Positions 15,584-24,241 of a DNA stretch of 64,000 nt are shown one piece after another. Numbering within the stretch: the stretch's first letter is position 1; every line of letters begins with the position of its first letter. The notes under the pieces were generated by a model. It saw nothing but the letters and a program-made list of their open reading frames with translations, made no database searches and had not been told where the DNA came from. Position numbers and translations under genes: made by a program. Source of the stretch: Lachnospiraceae bacterium (lineage in GTDB: Bacteria > Bacillota > Clostridia > Lachnospirales > Lachnospiraceae); NCBI GenBank assembly GCA_017558145.1, contig JAFYWF010000049.1:1-64000 (forward strand), written 5' to 3'.

Positions 15584-16444
15584 ATGGAAGTAATAGGAGC
15601 TAGACATGAGGATATTAGACAATTAGAATGGTTTTATGAAAACTTTAACGAAAAGAATATACCCAATATGTTAACTTATAGAATGGGATTATGTAATTTT
15701 ATTTTATCTTCAGAAAAAATAAATCAAATGGATAATTATTTAAAGGCTATAAGACAGGATTTTAAAAAGATATTTACGGCTATACAAAATATTGATTTGA
15801 TATATTTGACATATGAAAATAGGGAGAGTGAAAACCTTTCAGATAATGACAGAGAAAACGTAGCTATATATATTGAATATGCAATTACAAAATATAGAGT
15901 TATAATCGAATATACATTAAAAATTATTGATATGTTGATTGAGTATACTGGAACTAATATAAAAACAAATGGTAAAAAATTTTCAACATTTGAAATTTAT
16001 AATATGAAATTAGATTATTTAAAGAGTTTAATTAGTGATGAGCGTTGCAAAATATTAAATGATAGATGGTTTCAGAGCATAAGAAAAACTCGTAATTCAA
16101 TAATTCATAATGGAGCGACCTGTTTGGTTTTTGGAAATAGTGGAGAAAAAATGTTTCAAATTTATGACCTTGAGGTTGAAGAATTAGTTAGAGATGAATT
16201 CTATTTACATGAAGGGAACTGTATATATTTTGAATATTTTATGACATTAAATATTTCGTACTTGGTATATTTTATAGATTCAGTGTTTTCTATTATTCTT
16301 TCAAAAGGTGGATATAGTGAGAATAACAATTTTATATATGAAAGTATTTTTAATAATGCACTTTCTATAGTAGGAGATAAACAGAAGTGTGTAATGAAAT
16401 GGGTAAAGAATATTATAGATAGTTACAATAAAGCAATTTTATAA
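15584..16444 (+). CDS. HEPN-like protein
   Basis: A protein of 286 residues begins at ATG 15584, chosen because AAGGAG stands 7 bases upstream; a GTG at 15494 would add 30 residues. It is helical throughout. The segment IRKTRNSIIHNG (about 198-209) is the HEPN signature R-x4-H with its usual preceding basic helix. HEPN domains occur in RNases of toxin-antitoxin and abortive-infection systems and in non-catalytic relatives. It stands alone with its own terminator and no obvious antitoxin, so it may be a defence or host-takeover gene. The assignment rests on the short motif. Confidence 0.5.
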   Translation: MEVIGARHEDIRQLEWFYENFNEKNIPNMLTYRMGLCNFILSSEKINQMDNYLKAIRQDFKKIFTAIQNIDLIYLTYENRESENLSDNDRENVAIYIEYAITKYRVIIEYTLKIIDMLIEYTGTNIKTNGKKFSTFEIYNMKLDYLKSLISDERCKILNDRWFQSIRKTRNSIIHNGATCLVFGNSGEKMFQIYDLEVEELVRDEFYLHEGNCIYFEYFMTLNISYLVYFIDSVFSIILSKGGYSENNNFIYESIFNNALSIVGDKQKCVMKWVKNIIDSYNKAIL

Positions 16445-16459
16445 ATAATAAAATTAAAA

Positions 16460-16495
16460 AGAAGCATTTGGAGAAATCTGAATGCTTTTTCTTTT
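16460..16495 (+). terminator. terminator after the HEPN-like gene
   Basis: AAGCATT (16462-16468) pairs with AATGCTT (16481-16487), flanked by A- and T-runs (CTTTTTCTTTT). Confidence 0.75.
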
Positions 16496-17168
16496 GTTGC
16501 AATGTGACAATGGTGTCATAAATATTAAATTAAATGTTCTTCGGCAAGTTCGGATAAATGATGTAGGAAATATTAGAAAATGCTTATTTTATAAGTGATT
16601 TAATAATTGTTTGAGATAAGAACACTGCTGCCAAGATTAAAAGATTGATATATTTTTAACAAAGTTCGGTGAAGCAATATTTTTGTTGTATATGGGATAT
16701 TAAGTTGATTTAGGAAATGCTAGAAACATTAGTAAAATCAAGTGTTTTATGATGTTGGTTGTGATGAAATGAATGTTGAGAAAAGTTGAAAATGTTACAA
16801 AAATGTTACATTCGAGAGAGTATTCGGTATTAGAGATTTTTTGAGGGATATTATGTGGTGATACTGGTGATAGTGGAGCTAGGGATATTTGTTAAAATGA
16901 TTGAAAATTAAGGGATTTTGAATGTTTTGAGGGTGGTTGATGTGGATTTTGTTGGGATGAAATAAGGTGGAAAATAGAGCAAAAATGGGTAAAAATTCTC
17001 GGTTCGATGATTGGAGAAAAGATATTATGTAAACCATAGAGAGTTGTATTACATGATTATTTAATAATTTCGTGAAAAGAACAGAAATAATAATATTTTA
17101 ATTAATTACATATAAAGTATAGTTAAAATATTTATCTGTGTTATTATGAAAAATAGTATATGTAAAGG
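16496..17168. other. gene-free AT-rich stretch (about 670 bases)
   Basis: No convincing gene is visible on either strand. Two imperfect repeats can be seen (GTAGGAAATATTAGAAA near 16562 against TTAGGAAATGCTAGAAA near 16710, and TTTAATAATT near 16599 against 17071). GTTCGG/TTCGG motifs recur. It may be decayed sequence or a regulatory/replication region. Confidence 0.4.
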
Positions 17169-18605
17169 ATGAAAATCAAGATGCGGGGAACAGCAAAGAA
17201 AATTATAATAACCTTAATAATAGTCATAATTTGGCAAAGATATCTTATTAAGAAGAAAAGAAAATTGGATTTTTGTGCGGAGCAAAATGTCGAGATGGAT
17301 AATTTGGATAATAGGAGTGAAGAGAGTGGGAATACTCAATTGGAGAAGGAAACTATGTGTGATTTTCAGGAAGAAACAATAGGCAAGAAATGTGTTATTT
17401 GCGGTTGTATAATAAATGAGGATAATGAGAGTGAAGAACATATTATTCATAATGCTATTGGTGGTGTTTTAAAGTCAAAAGCAATTTATTGCAAAAAATG
17501 TAATAGTGAATATGGGTCTGATGTAGATAAGGCATTTTGTGAGAATTTTGCTCAAATCATAGATGGATTGGATATGAATTTTGATAGAAAAGCAGGAGAG
17601 ACATCATATGAAGGAGTGATGTGTGATAAAAAAGGTAATTTATATAAAACTCGTTTTAAAAAAGGAAAAGTAATTTCTATGTTTGATTCAAGTGGAAAAT
17701 ATACGAAATGGGAAAAAGGAAAGTATGAGAGGATACCAAATAATTTCAAGTGGGATAAAAAAGCGTTTGAAAATGGTATGGTAAAAATAGCCTTTAACTT
17801 TGCAGTTTATTCAGGGATTGATATAAAGTATCTTAATAAAGTATTTGATAATCAAAAAAAAATACTTTTTAATAATCCAGTAATCATACCATTTATGCCA
17901 TTAACATTATTTGATTCTTTAATGGAAGAACAAGATACTTATAATTTGTATCATGCTATGCAATTGTTTAATTATAAGAAGAAGCTTTATGTATATATAG
18001 AACTCTTTAGTACATTTCAAGTATATGTATTATTATCAGATAATTATGATGGTCAGATATATAAAGAATATTGTCAAATAATTAATAAGAACAATTGCGA
18101 AAAAAACAGAAATGAAATAATGGATGCGTTGAAAATTTATGATTATAAAGATGCAGATATTATTGCAACTCAATATAGAATAGATATAAAGCAGGTCATT
18201 GAGGATTTAAAAGAGTACCATAATTATGATGGAGAGGATATAAATATTACTTTTAGTAAAATAGAAAATATCGCATATGAAAGAAAAAGAAAAAGTTCAT
18301 ATATAAGAAATTATTTAGAATTGTTAGATGAAAGATATAATAAAATTAATTTTGAAAAAATATCATCTGAAAAGGATAGAGATTATAAAGTTAAATTTTT
18401 TAGTGAATTTCAATACTACACTGATTATGAGAAAAATAAAGTGTGCACAAAAACATATAAAATAACAATAAAAGAAAATAATGTTGAATATTCATATCCG
18501 GAATTACTTCAAGAAAAAATAAATGAAAATCAAGATAGTTTTCAAAAATATAGGGATTGTAAAATTGATATGATGATAAAACATTTACAATACAAAGATA
18601 ATTAA
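17169..18605 (+). CDS. HNH-type protein with N-terminal membrane anchor
   Basis: This 478-residue protein (ATG 17181 is an alternative start) has residues about 10-24 (IIITLIIVIIWQRYL) forming a membrane segment followed by basic residues. A zinc/HNH region (about 75-120: CVICG, EEHIIHNAIGG, YCKKCNSEYG) matches the 'CIFC ... EHIIP.. GG ... CKKCNS' pattern of HNH_5-type nucleases. The remaining 350 residues are unassigned. HNH_5 proteins are common in defence islands; a membrane anchor on one is unusual. It is a single-gene unit closed by the terminator at 18627. Confidence 0.62.
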   Translation: MKIKMRGTAKKIIITLIIVIIWQRYLIKKKRKLDFCAEQNVEMDNLDNRSEESGNTQLEKETMCDFQEETIGKKCVICGCIINEDNESEEHIIHNAIGGVLKSKAIYCKKCNSEYGSDVDKAFCENFAQIIDGLDMNFDRKAGETSYEGVMCDKKGNLYKTRFKKGKVISMFDSSGKYTKWEKGKYERIPNNFKWDKKAFENGMVKIAFNFAVYSGIDIKYLNKVFDNQKKILFNNPVIIPFMPLTLFDSLMEEQDTYNLYHAMQLFNYKKKLYVYIELFSTFQVYVLLSDNYDGQIYKEYCQIINKNNCEKNRNEIMDALKIYDYKDADIIATQYRIDIKQVIEDLKEYHNYDGEDINITFSKIENIAYERKRKSSYIRNYLELLDERYNKINFEKISSEKDRDYKVKFFSEFQYYTDYEKNKVCTKTYKITIKENNVEYSYPELLQEKINENQDSFQKYRDCKIDMMIKHLQYKDN

Positions 18606-18626
18606 TGTGGAAATAAAATAATTTAT

Positions 18627-18654
18627 AGGAGGGTCAAAATTTGCCCTCCTTTTA
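18627..18654 (+). terminator. terminator after the HNH gene
   Basis: AGGAGGG (18627-18633) pairs with CCCTCCT (18644-18650), followed by TTTT. Confidence 0.82.
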
Positions 18655-18976
18655 ATATGGAAGAAAGCTGTTAATAATTGCACAAATTTCACAAAAGTGC
18701 TAACACTACCAGTTCGATGAAACTCTTCAAACAAATTTCAAAGTTACTTCAAAATGACACTTCTGATTAACTGGCTATATTCAAAAATAATCCGTAATAC
18801 CCACAAAATGTAGTATACAAATCTATAATAAACATCTAAATATGGTGATAATTAATTTTTATTCACTTGTAAAAACAATAAATATGTGATAAGGTTATAA
18901 GCACAATTTGCAAACACACATTCGGTGTGGTAACTCGCTCTAGTATCTAGGGCATAACTATATATTATATTGTGAT
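18655..18976. other. intergenic region with a diverged repeat
   Basis: No gene is seen. The segment near 18690 (CACAAAAGTGCTAACACTAC followed by TTCGATGAA) resembles one near 20377 (GCGAAAGTGCTGACAGTATC followed by TTCATGAA). The two copies flank the SH3-like/coiled-coil gene pair. Confidence 0.35.
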
Positions 18977-18991
18977 GTGGAAGGAGACAAA

Positions 18992-19867
18992 ATGCAGACT
19001 CAATTTAATATCACAGAAATTTGTAACTTAATAATGAAATCCTTTGAAAGAGAAATGTTGAAGGAAGTTCCGGCAGAAAGAATTAATGATGCAGTATATC
19101 GTGCTTGGTTGAAAAAGCAATATGCTAAAGCATATAAAAGTATGCCAACACATATCAGACTTATGTGTGGACTTCCAGAAGAAATGATATATTTTGAAAA
19201 TATGATACGGTGTGAAATAGCGATAGAGGATTTTAGGGATACAAAAGAATATATAAAAATATACGATAATTTTTTAGAAGAAATTGAAAGAAAAAATGAA
19301 ATATTAAAGAACTATGAAAAATATTCGCAGTTTTACCATAATGTGTATCGACTTATTTTGGAGCAAGCTGTTATAAATAATGAAAGTTCAGAAACGGAGG
19401 AATGGCTAAGGGAAAATCAGAAGAGTCCTAATATTATAATAGAAGAAAAAGATACGAAGAAGCAGGAGATAATTCTTCCATCGGAATATCCTAAAGTATG
19501 GGAACAGGCAGTATGCGAAAAATGTCCGTGGATAATACCATTTCTAATAATTCTTCAAATAATGATGATAGGAATTGCCGTAAAAGAAGTGGGAATAGAA
19601 CTTATAGATTTTGGACAAGAAGTAGCAGTGAAATTGGAAGAAAAGGAAGATATATTTTTCGTTGAAAGTGATTCTGCAAAAATCTATAGTGAACCTACAG
19701 TACATTCAGATATTGTCGGGACGGTATATTATTCTGACAAAGTTAAACGGATGGATAGTATCAATATGTGGGATAAGATTTTTTATTATGATGAAAATGG
19801 AGAGTTGGTTGTTGGTTGGATTGCCAGTAAAAAGCTTATATCGTTCAGAGAATGGAAGAAGTATTAG
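18992..19867 (+). CDS. membrane protein with C-terminal SH3-like domain
   Basis: About 291 residues from ATG 18992 (GGAAGGAG upstream). The first 150 residues are helical. A hydrophobic segment (about 180-200, WIIPFLIILQIMMIGIAV) is membrane-like. The last 65 residues (SAKIYSEPTVHSDIVGTVYY ... GWIASKKL) fit a bacterial SH3 domain of the kind that binds cell wall or proteins. An outside-facing SH3 would suggest a surface role. It is followed within 23 bases by a coiled-coil gene. Confidence 0.62.
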   Translation: MQTQFNITEICNLIMKSFEREMLKEVPAERINDAVYRAWLKKQYAKAYKSMPTHIRLMCGLPEEMIYFENMIRCEIAIEDFRDTKEYIKIYDNFLEEIERKNEILKNYEKYSQFYHNVYRLILEQAVINNESSETEEWLRENQKSPNIIIEEKDTKKQEIILPSEYPKVWEQAVCEKCPWIIPFLIILQIMMIGIAVKEVGIELIDFGQEVAVKLEEKEDIFFVESDSAKIYSEPTVHSDIVGTVYYSDKVKRMDSINMWDKIFYYDENGELVVGWIASKKLISFREWKKY

Positions 19868-19889
19868 GATATTGAGGAGAATGAATATT

Positions 19890-20312
19890 ATGAATGAATT
19901 TTTACAGACATTAGCAATTGCAACAGTACCATCCATTGTAACAGGGATTATTTCCTACATAGCAGCGATTAGAAATTCAAAGTCACAGATTGAAGCGATT
20001 AAAGCACAGAATAAAGCTGATATAGAGAAACTGGTAGAACAAAATAGAGTTGATATAGAAGCATTGAAAGAAAAACATAAATTAGATATGGAATCAAAAG
20101 AAAAAGAATATAAACACCAGATAGAAGTAATGAAATTACAAAATCAAAATGAATTAACAAAAGAAGGTGAAATGATGAAAAATCAATTAGCGTTTAATTT
20201 GTTAGGTGGAGCAGTTTCTGGATTATTTGCACCAGAAAGTCCTTTCTCTGGGAAAATAAATGAGATGTTAGTTAAGGGACTTGAAGATGCAATGAACAAT
20301 GGGAATAAATAA
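19890..20312 (+). CDS. membrane-anchored coiled-coil protein
   Basis: A 140-residue protein starts at ATG 19890 behind TGAGGAG. An N-terminal hydrophobic segment (LAIATVPSIVTGIISYIAA) anchors a long coiled coil (about 30-95: SQIEAIKAQNKADIEKLVEQ ...). A short Gly/Ala-rich end follows. Many clostridial prophages carry a similar small anchored coiled-coil protein; the function is unknown. Confidence 0.65.
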   Translation: MNEFLQTLAIATVPSIVTGIISYIAAIRNSKSQIEAIKAQNKADIEKLVEQNRVDIEALKEKHKLDMESKEKEYKHQIEVMKLQNQNELTKEGEMMKNQLAFNLLGGAVSGLFAPESPFSGKINEMLVKGLEDAMNNGNK

Positions 20313-20335
20313 ATTTAATACATATAATTAATACC

Positions 20336-20362
20336 GGGGGAGTGAATAACTCCCTCGCTTTT
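20336..20362 (+). terminator. terminator
   Basis: GGGGGAGT (20336-20343) pairs with ACTCCCTC (20349-20356), followed by GCTTTTA. Confidence 0.75.
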
Positions 20363-20480
20363 ATATACATGAAATTTTTGCGAAAGTGCTGACAGTATCC
20401 ATTTCATGAACCACATTACAATAGGTAGAAACTCGTTCAAATTCGAACAGACCTGAAAGGAAATACTGGATAAAAGAAAC

Positions 20481-20504
20481 AGGAGGGATTGTGGTGTCCC
20501 TCCT
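20481..20504 (-). terminator. terminator of the XRE gene (minus strand)
   Basis: AGGAGGGA (20481-20488) and TCCCTCCT (20497-20504) are perfect inverted repeats just beyond the minus-strand stop. On that strand they are followed by GTTTCTTTT. Confidence 0.7.
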
Positions 20505-20511
20505 TAGTTGT

Positions 20512-21567
20512 TTATAATAGTTCATATTGTTCTTTGTAAGATTCGTCTTCGGCATATTTATTAATTAATTCTTTAATATCTTTTAGTAACTGTTTTTTAG
20601 TATCTGTATTTAACTTTTCTAATTTATAATAAGGTAAATCTAATGTTGCAAAAAAGAAACCGGCATCAGCTATTAAATTTTTATCCATTCCATAAATTTT
20701 ATCTTCAGTATATATAGAATCTTGTTTATTAATTTTTGTAACTAAATCTACGAATCCTCTTAATGTTGATTGAATAGAGTGGGGAGTTGTTAATAAATCA
20801 TCGAATAATTTGTTTGTATGTTCTTTGTTCTTTTCAAGTCTGAAGCTATCTGTTAACACATATGCTCCAAAATTAAACAAAAGATTTTTAGCCATCATTG
20901 TGGCTCTATTTGCTTTGCTTTCCTCATCTATATTATCATTATCTTTTAGCACAATTAAATAATATGCATGTGAAAAGGCTAAAAGTGTAAAATAATTAGT
21001 TTCTGTTGATTCTCCACTAAGAATCGGAAGAACGTCACTTTTTTCCAGTTTTATTTTAATATACGTTTTAACTTCTTCAGTTGCATCTGAAACTGGAATT
21101 GGAGAATATTCATTATATTCAATGTTGTTAAAGTTTGCAAAATGTTTTACGGCAGTATTGGCATTTGCGCATGATACAATTTCATCAACAGTAAGATTTT
21201 TTTTATCCAGCATTTGATTTAACTTCTTGATTAATGCTTTTGGTACTTCAATATTTTTAATTACATAACAATAATTACATATATCTATATCTAAATCAAC
21301 ACTTCGTAAGTCATAATCATTTTTTAATAAATATAGAAAATAATCATCCATAGCCTTTTTGGCATCTTCTAGTGAATCAACAAATAGAGCATTGAATATT
21401 GTTTGAAAATCTTCCCAAGTTAATGTTTTAAATTCACCGTTATCAAATTTAGTAATGTATGATTTGCTTTTTCCTATTCTAGTTGCAAATTCGGTTACGG
21501 TAATTTTTTTGTTTTTTCGTATATTTTTTATATGTGATACTAAAATTTCACTAACAGTAAATTTCAT
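20512..21567 (-). CDS. XRE-family repressor-like protein with large C-terminal domain
   Basis: In this 351-residue protein, residues 1-60 form an XRE helix-turn-helix (VTEFATRIGKSKSYITKFDN). The next 290 residues form a large helical domain of unknown type. It reads away from the TubRZ-RNA polymerase operon, with a long shared regulatory region between. It is therefore placed like a master repressor of the element. GGGAG precedes the start. TATCGTTTT/AAAACGATA inverted repeats in front of it are candidate operators. Confidence 0.75.
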   Translation of the reverse strand: MKFTVSEILVSHIKNIRKNKKITVTEFATRIGKSKSYITKFDNGEFKTLTWEDFQTIFNALFVDSLEDAKKAMDDYFLYLLKNDYDLRSVDLDIDICNYCYVIKNIEVPKALIKKLNQMLDKKNLTVDEIVSCANANTAVKHFANFNNIEYNEYSPIPVSDATEEVKTYIKIKLEKSDVLPILSGESTETNYFTLLAFSHAYYLIVLKDNDNIDEESKANRATMMAKNLLFNFGAYVLTDSFRLEKNKEHTNKLFDDLLTTPHSIQSTLRGFVDLVTKINKQDSIYTEDKIYGMDKNLIADAGFFFATLDLPYYKLEKLNTDTKKQLLKDIKELINKYAEDESYKEQYELL

Positions 21568-21592
21568 TTTTATATCTCCCTTTTTTAAAATA

Positions 21593-21665
21593 TATCGTTT
21601 TGTGATATTTTATATATATAACATAATGCTAAATAGTAAAAAAGTCAAGAAAATAAAAAACGATA
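21593..21665. promoter_or_regulatory. candidate operator pair in front of the XRE gene
   Basis: TATCGTTTT (21593-21601) and AAAACGATA (21657-21665) are perfect inverted copies separated by 55 bases. They span the expected minus-strand promoter. A related AAAACGA lies near 21777, by the plus-strand TTGACT (21717) and TAGTAT (21740). Confidence 0.45.
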
Positions 21666-21821
21666 CATTAAAAAGAAAAAAACCTAAAAGGGTACAAAAA
21701 AAGTAAACAAAAGGTATTGACTATATTTTTTGTGTGTGATAGTATGATTACAGACAAAGATAGTACATAAATTGAAAAACGAAATAATTACTATTTGTCC
21801 AATAAAAAGAAAAAACTCAAT

Positions 21822-21983
21822 ACACAGGTGTTGGCGCACCGTAAATGTGTAAAGAGTCTTTTCAAATCGAAGTATTAAATAAGTCTAATATATCTATTTG
21901 GCGATAGATGTATTAGACGCACGGCAGATAACCACCGCTTGAAATATTATCACATATATTTATCTAAATTTCAAGTGGCGGTT
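21822..21983 (+). ncRNA. structured leader: three tandem hairpins, two sharing a TTGGCG loop
   Basis: Hairpin A has stem parts 21822-21830 with 21837-21840 and 21846-21850. Hairpin B pairs 21883-21897 with 21904-21918, 15 bp with one wobble. Both display the identical hexaloop TTGGCG. Hairpin C pairs 21930-21945 with 21968-21983, 16 bp with one mismatch and one wobble. All lie in the untranslated region between a TTGACT/TAGTAT promoter (21717-21745) and the tubR gene. They could form a protein-binding RNA leader or DNA-level centromere structure. Confidence 0.55.
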
Positions 21984-22045
21984 CAGCCCAAAATTCCAAA
22001 AACAAAAAATCAACACAAAATCAAAGGAGGGCAATCTTTATCTTA

Positions 22046-22183
22046 ATGCGACAACTAAATATAGAAGTTATAGGTAGCAGAACTATCACACTACCAGTAG
22101 GAAAATTAGGAGAATCTTCTTATTTATGTAGACGAATACAGAAGGCTTTATTTCTTATACCTAAAATTGAGGATTCATCTTAG
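22046..22183 (+). CDS. possible 45-residue protein
   Basis: ATG 22046 to TAG 22181 encodes a compact sequence (MRQLNIEVIGSRTITLPVGK ...). A strong AAAGGAGGG lies at 22023-22031, farther upstream than usual; in-frame ATC codons closer to it could also start translation. No family is recognised. Confidence 0.35.
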   Translation: MRQLNIEVIGSRTITLPVGKLGESSYLCRRIQKALFLIPKIEDSS

Positions 22184-22270
22184 AAGAACGGGCTTTAAAG
22201 AGCCTATATATTTTTAACTTGGCTTTCCAAGTTAGTAAGAAACTGAATAGAGAAGATAAGAAGAAAGGAC

Positions 22271-22552
22271 ATGGTAATAAGAATGTATGACGGAATTGTA
22301 AGAACACAATATGTCATTATGAACATTCTAAGGTCAAACAAGGCTACAAATTATATGAAGTCAATGACTTTAGAAGAGATTGCTGAAGTAGAAGGTAGAA
22401 ATAAGACCAATACTTTGTACAAGCATATAAGAATCTTGCAAGAAAAGAAGCTAGTCGAAACGGGTGCAAAATGTGAACGTGCCTTTGGTTACTTCTTAAA
22501 TGAAGCAGGAATGAAGTTATTAAGCAAATATGATGATGTGGAGGAAAATTAA
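22271..22552 (+). CDS. tubR: TubR-like winged-helix partition adaptor
   Basis: This 93-residue protein (ATG 22283 is an alternative start) reads as a winged-helix DNA-binding domain: MTLEEIAEVEGRNKTNTLYK, then HIRILQEKKLVETG (recognition helix and wing), with a short C-terminal helix. It ends two bases before an FtsZ/tubulin-family gene. In type III plasmid partition, TubR, a small ArsR-like winged-helix protein, binds the centromere tubC and links DNA to TubZ filaments, with tubR directly upstream of tubZ. The identity rests on size, fold and this gene order. Confidence 0.68.
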   Translation: MVIRMYDGIVRTQYVIMNILRSNKATNYMKSMTLEEIAEVEGRNKTNTLYKHIRILQEKKLVETGAKCERAFGYFLNEAGMKLLSKYDDVEEN

Positions 22553-22554
22553 AT

Positions 22555-23601
22555 ATGAGAGAAAGATATGGTGTTGTGGGTTTAGGTAGCATGGGAGGTA
22601 ATTCTGCGACTACATTTTACATAAAAAATTATCCAGTAATGGTAGCCAATACAGCACAATCAGATTTAGATAGTTTGGATTTGCCGGAAGATTGCAAGTA
22701 TCACATTCTAAACGGATATGGAAGCAGTAAGGATAGAAAAAGAGTGAAACAGCTTTTAGCAGAAAATGATTGTGAGAATTTTGACTTGCTGATTAATGAG
22801 ATTAAGGAGCGATTCAGAGATTGTAAAGTAATTTTTCTTATTGCAAGTTCCGGCGGCGGAAGTGGTAGTGGGATGCTTCCAGCACTTTGTCAAAGATTAA
22901 TTAATGAAACAGACAAAATTATCTGTGTTGTTACTTGTACACCAGATGATAACGCAAGTCTGAAAGAATTTATGAACTGCTATGAGTTTTTCAGAGAGTT
23001 AGAATCCATTGATGGACGTGGTGCGACATTCGTAATTGATAATAATAAAAATAGGAACAAGTTCACACTAAATGAGCAGTTTGCTTGTTACTTGGACGCA
23101 TTTTTGAACTGTGAAACAAATTCTACATTGGGAGTTGTTGATAGGGCAGAAATAGAAAGCGTTCTTGCACAGAAGGGAATGTGCATTATTAATAAGTACA
23201 ATTCCGAAACAGCAACAACACAAACTGTAATTGAAAAGATTAGAGAAAATATATATGCACCCATTGAAGCAGACGGAGTAGTAGCAAATATTGCATTGGT
23301 TCATTCCAATAACAAGGTTCGCTTAAAAGAAGTTGTAGAAAATATCGGACAACCACTTGCAACCTATGAAGGACACGAATTAGATGCAACAGTTTTGGCA
23401 ATATCTGGACTTTCTCTTCCTTATACAAAGTTGGAAGAGATTAAACAAAAGATTGATGATAACAAGGATGTAATCAAAAGAAATCTTACAGCTACCAGTG
23501 AACGCAGATTAACAGGAAGTATTGACTTCTTAGATGGTATTACATCTGAAAAGCCAAAAACAGATAAGAAAAAGTCTACAAGAGATATGTTGTTTATATA
23601 G
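22555..23601 (+). CDS. tubZ: TubZ-like tubulin/FtsZ-family GTPase
   Basis: This 348-residue protein has the GTP-binding N-terminus GVVGLGSMGGN. The tubulin signature GGGSGSG lies at residues 100-106 (GGGTGTG in FtsZ). A T7-loop-like VVDRAEI has D196 and E199 in the positions needed for GTP hydrolysis by the neighbouring subunit. The C-terminus is short and basic (KTDKKKSTRDMLFI). It lacks FtsZ's C-terminal peptide and is about the length of small phage/plasmid TubZ proteins. It should form filaments that move the excised element's DNA through TubR. It is an unusual find in an integrated element. Confidence 0.85.
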   Translation: MRERYGVVGLGSMGGNSATTFYIKNYPVMVANTAQSDLDSLDLPEDCKYHILNGYGSSKDRKRVKQLLAENDCENFDLLINEIKERFRDCKVIFLIASSGGGSGSGMLPALCQRLINETDKIICVVTCTPDDNASLKEFMNCYEFFRELESIDGRGATFVIDNNKNRNKFTLNEQFACYLDAFLNCETNSTLGVVDRAEIESVLAQKGMCIINKYNSETATTQTVIEKIRENIYAPIEADGVVANIALVHSNNKVRLKEVVENIGQPLATYEGHELDATVLAISGLSLPYTKLEEIKQKIDDNKDVIKRNLTATSERRLTGSIDFLDGITSEKPKTDKKKSTRDMLFI

Positions 23602-23701
23602 AACATATCAGAAGAAATCAGAGTAAATCACAATTAGAAAAGAGAATATTACATATAGGTAAGTGATTAGATGTAGTTTCTCATATAAATATCAAATTAT
23701 A

Positions 23702-23722
23702 TGGTGGGTGAAATTCCCACCA
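23702..23722 (+). promoter_or_regulatory. leader hairpin
   Basis: TGGTGGG (23702-23708) pairs with CCCACCA (23716-23722) across the loop TGAAATT, without a T-run, about 40 bases before ATG 23761. A near twin (TGACGGG/CCCGTCA with GGAATT in the loop) lies at 24719. Confidence 0.5.
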
Positions 23723-23760
23723 CAAAAATAAAATAACAAAACCAAAGGAGATTAAAAACT

Positions 23761-24099
23761 ATGAAAGAAATTACAGCAAGAGAATTAGCAACAGCATTTA
23801 ACGGAGTATTAGCAGAAATTAACACAACAGATTATTACGGAATCACATTTGAAATGTCCAAAGCTAGAATTGAGTTTTCAGAGGAAGATGGAGAGTTATC
23901 ATTTACAACAGGTAATTACAACTATGATGGCGTAGGAGCTGTGGTTGTCAAAGAAGATTTGATTGATACCATTGAACATGATGAAGAATCCGACCAATAT
24001 TTGATTTCATTTACAAGTGATATTCCGGATATTGTGGTTTCCAGATTCAAAGACTTGGAAGAATTGGAAAAGGAACATGCTGAGAGAAAACAACAGTAA
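23761..24099 (+). CDS. small acidic hypothetical protein
   Basis: In this 112-residue protein an N-terminal helix (ARELATAFNGVLAEINTT) is followed by beta-hairpins (ARIEFSEEDGELSFTTGNYN). It is very acidic. AAAGGAG precedes the start. No family is recognised; it lies between TubZ and the helicase and is presumably co-transcribed. Confidence 0.62.
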   Translation: MKEITARELATAFNGVLAEINTTDYYGITFEMSKARIEFSEEDGELSFTTGNYNYDGVGAVVVKEDLIDTIEHDEESDQYLISFTSDIPDIVVSRFKDLEELEKEHAERKQQ

Positions 24100-24241
24100 T
24101 GATATTGAAATGTAGAAGTTAATAATACAGGGCGGTTCTTAAATTAAAAAGGGGGGATTGATAAGGTGAGATGATGAAACTAAGAATTTGAAAATGAACA
24201 CTACTTAATAACATATTTAAACTTTAGGAGGACAATTATTT

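Noticed and set aside
22555..23601. Host cell-division FtsZ
   Set aside because: It differs from FtsZ in the N-terminal and T7 loops, lacks the C-terminal peptide, is inside the element, and is preceded by a winged-helix gene rather than ftsA.
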